Shown: positions 13,601-13,768 of the stretch, piece after piece | Position numbering within the stretch: position 1 is the stretch's first letter | How the letters are laid out: each line of letters starts with the position of its first letter | Position numbers and translations under genes: made by a program | Assembly (NCBI GenBank): GCA_016280345.1 | Contig: JAEEGN010000306.1 | Span: 1 to 13,768, forward strand | Source of the DNA: Selenomonadaceae bacterium | GTDB taxonomy: Bacteria; Bacillota; Negativicutes; Selenomonadales; Selenomonadaceae | Direction: 5' to 3' | Length of the DNA: 13,768 nucleotides | The notes under the pieces: generated by a model | What the model was told of the DNA's origin: nothing | What the model saw: the letters and a program-made list of their open reading frames with translations, nothing else | The model's database searches: none

Positions 13601-13768
13601 CACCATCGGCGGCGGCCTGACCAACAACACCATCTACGGCGGCACCGAGAAGGACCTCATCGACCCCGGCCAGTCCGGCGGCCGCAACGCGGGCACCCCG
13701 ACGGCCCAGCACCCCCCCATAACCCCCCGCCAGCGCGACGCCACCCGCACCCCCCCCGCCGGCAGCAC
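10641..13768 (+). CDS. Giant RTX-like Gly/Asp repeat protein, probably secreted (3' end outside window)
   Basis: The frame is open for 1042 codons from ATG 10641 to the window edge without a stop. AAAGGA at 10625-10630 is the ribosome binding site (spacing 10). The N-terminus MAWEANDSVAVWNGN has no signal peptide, as in type I-secreted RTX proteins, whose export signal is C-terminal and would be outside. Nonapeptide-like calcium-binding motifs recur throughout: GAGDDTVLL, GAGNDRLTL, GAGNDTITV, GGGDDTLKV, GTGDDTIIF. They usually occur singly, about 15-30 residues apart with beta-strands between, rather than in tight tandem blocks. Residues 1-640 form one repeat domain. A Pro-rich linker (PPSSPTPPGPTLPPG, about 642-656) leads to a second domain that opens with GYWNDDGIYVITG. 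No C-terminal secretion region or SLH domain is seen. Likely an extracellular or surface beta-solenoid, for adhesion or matrix; an enzymatic role is not visible. Confidence 0.8.
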   Translation, partial: MAWEANDSVAVWNGNIASGEVTLPAVVGGSAFHHVSVTGDVTGDTTITGSGAADTVEVGGGIGNVNNPGNTVVNLGDGGNKLDVKGKGFTYSLEHATVTAGAGDDTVLLPYGTKKSSIGLGAGNDRLTLCGSDGYADSLTVAMGAGDDTVVISFRVDGGYLANGSAIDLGDGANRLEINGMKSSNANSLEDSTVTGGTGRDTVRLAYGAKNAVISLGAGDDELTLCGISGYADSLTVAMGAGDDAVVIEGKPNRGYLTNGSAIGLGEGANRLDIKGYDGDNISVNESTITAGAGSDSVNINKGVNKSSISLGGGGDTLTIGYVVGGSSTIDLGAGDNSLAISGYVIQSTVRAGAGNDTITVQGASSQARIDTGAGHDSLRVRYAKNGTEIYLGEGNDSFSSDEEAKQSTIDAGAGNDYINLSSSSVDSLTLYLGAGDDTLRLKYNGLTKIACSLGAGDVLVLTDANLSGKSVEATTDTLRVNGGTATNITLASADLHLDITGTVTGCGFSLGAGKDTLTIGGNVVNTTIDAGAGNDEVDLAGGVADSLALTLGGGDDTLKVKALDDLGKITGEFDAGDLVVLRETVGGSLTDVLKLDDSGHLLVNGASSGITVAAYPGGGETKYAFYAQNGATGDKVMISYPPSSPTPPGPTLPPGYWNDDGIYVITGVDGDNNIDIRGLDSVVIVSLGSGSDTVAATGRGDTIFTGGGNDSVFVSGASGGYLDLAGGDDTLNLAGANATVNLGGGNDKATVSSDNAKIDLGDGADTLALTGLGGTVKAGTGDDVLDVTGGTGHSLDAGSGSDSISVRGTYETIYAGTGDDTIIFDGTGTDGFHYVELAEDNNLVSVKGGDGHTTINGGVSADSLYFTVGNVERDLLNLGGGNDYVFFDSPSAGGTVARANNTTLDGGIGDDSVYAWSAEQAILDGGTGDDSINIVNARYATIVSGSGDDTVLLGTDANGNNATDNSTGYNVVNLRGDGDGKGHNVVTIGGGLTNNTIYGGTEKDLIDPGQSGGRNAGTPTAQHPPITPRQRDATRTPPAGS
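10914..11489 (+). repeat. Tandem 288-bp (96-codon) repeat inside the RTX-like gene
   Basis: TCCCTGG recurs at 10914 and 11202, and GACGCTTTGC at 11021 and 11309: an exact 288-base offset that keeps the frame. Both copies also share a long block reading YADSLTVAMGAGDD and a GGYL/RGYL-xNGSAI block. A third, diverged partial copy begins near 11490 (ACCATCACCGCGGGCGCG at 11502, offset 285). Nucleotide identity is high, which points to recent duplication. Confidence 0.75.

Noticed and set aside
10900..13700. Regular repeats considered as a CRISPR array
   Set aside because: The repeats stay in one open reading frame, vary at codon third positions and encode Gly/Asp motifs; there are no unrelated spacers of constant length and no cas genes.
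11904..13712. 602-codon open frame on the minus strand
   Set aside because: It lies wholly opposite the RTX-like gene; GGC/GAC/GTC-rich sense codons leave few stops on the reverse strand, and its Val/Ala/Gly/Asp-rich translation matches no family.

Overview
The window looks like chromosomal DNA from a diderm Firmicute of the class Negativicutes (Selenomonas/Megasphaera-like). The main reason is the gene at 7211, which encodes an OmpM-type outer-membrane porin with an N-terminal SLH domain, a coiled coil and a beta-barrel; lipoproteins with an outer-envelope setting fit too. Most of the window is GC-rich by eye. The first ~930 bases are clearly AT-richer and look horizontally acquired. Species cannot be named, and Synergistota is a weaker alternative.

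Layout. (1) 1-4079 is a defence island: the 3' end of an AbiJ/HEPN-like abortive-infection gene, a PIN-domain toxin with its small partner antitoxin (ATGA overlap), and a full-length type I restriction subunit hsdR. No hsdM or hsdS is visible; they are either upstream of the window or absent. (2) 4122-7075 is an envelope/export block: a frameshifted remnant of a lipoprotein signal peptide, an intact 578-aa lipoprotein whose 5' end is a 175-bp-offset duplicate of that remnant, and a secreted alpha/beta-hydrolase. (3) 7117-8665 is a porin transcription unit with a good sigma-70-type promoter and a strong hairpin terminator. The porin frame is interrupted by a TAG codon 27 codons before the natural-looking end, which carries the C-terminal aromatic beta-signal. 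(4) 8683-8791 is a hairpin-rich intergenic repeat. (5) 8888-9553, minus strand, encodes a six-helix membrane cytochrome b-like protein with two His pairs spaced 14 residues apart. (6) 9554-10640 is about 1.1 kb without a convincing gene. It contains a terminator-like hairpin, a folded element resembling the 3' end of IS200/IS605 (TnpB) elements, a strong promoter and a ~330-nt leader. (7) 10641 to the end is an open-ended giant RTX-like Gly/Asp-rich repeat protein without a signal peptide, probably a type I-secreted or surface protein, running off the window.

How they work together: the defence genes form one co-directional set. Lipoprotein, esterase and porin are cell-envelope proteins but have separate spacing and signals, so only the lipoprotein-esterase pair could be co-transcribed. 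The most notable observations are the amber-interrupted porin, the duplicated lipoprotein leader broken by exactly one base at its lipobox, the defence island with hsdR separated from its partners by a toxin-antitoxin pair, and the tnpB-less folded element in front of the RTX gene.
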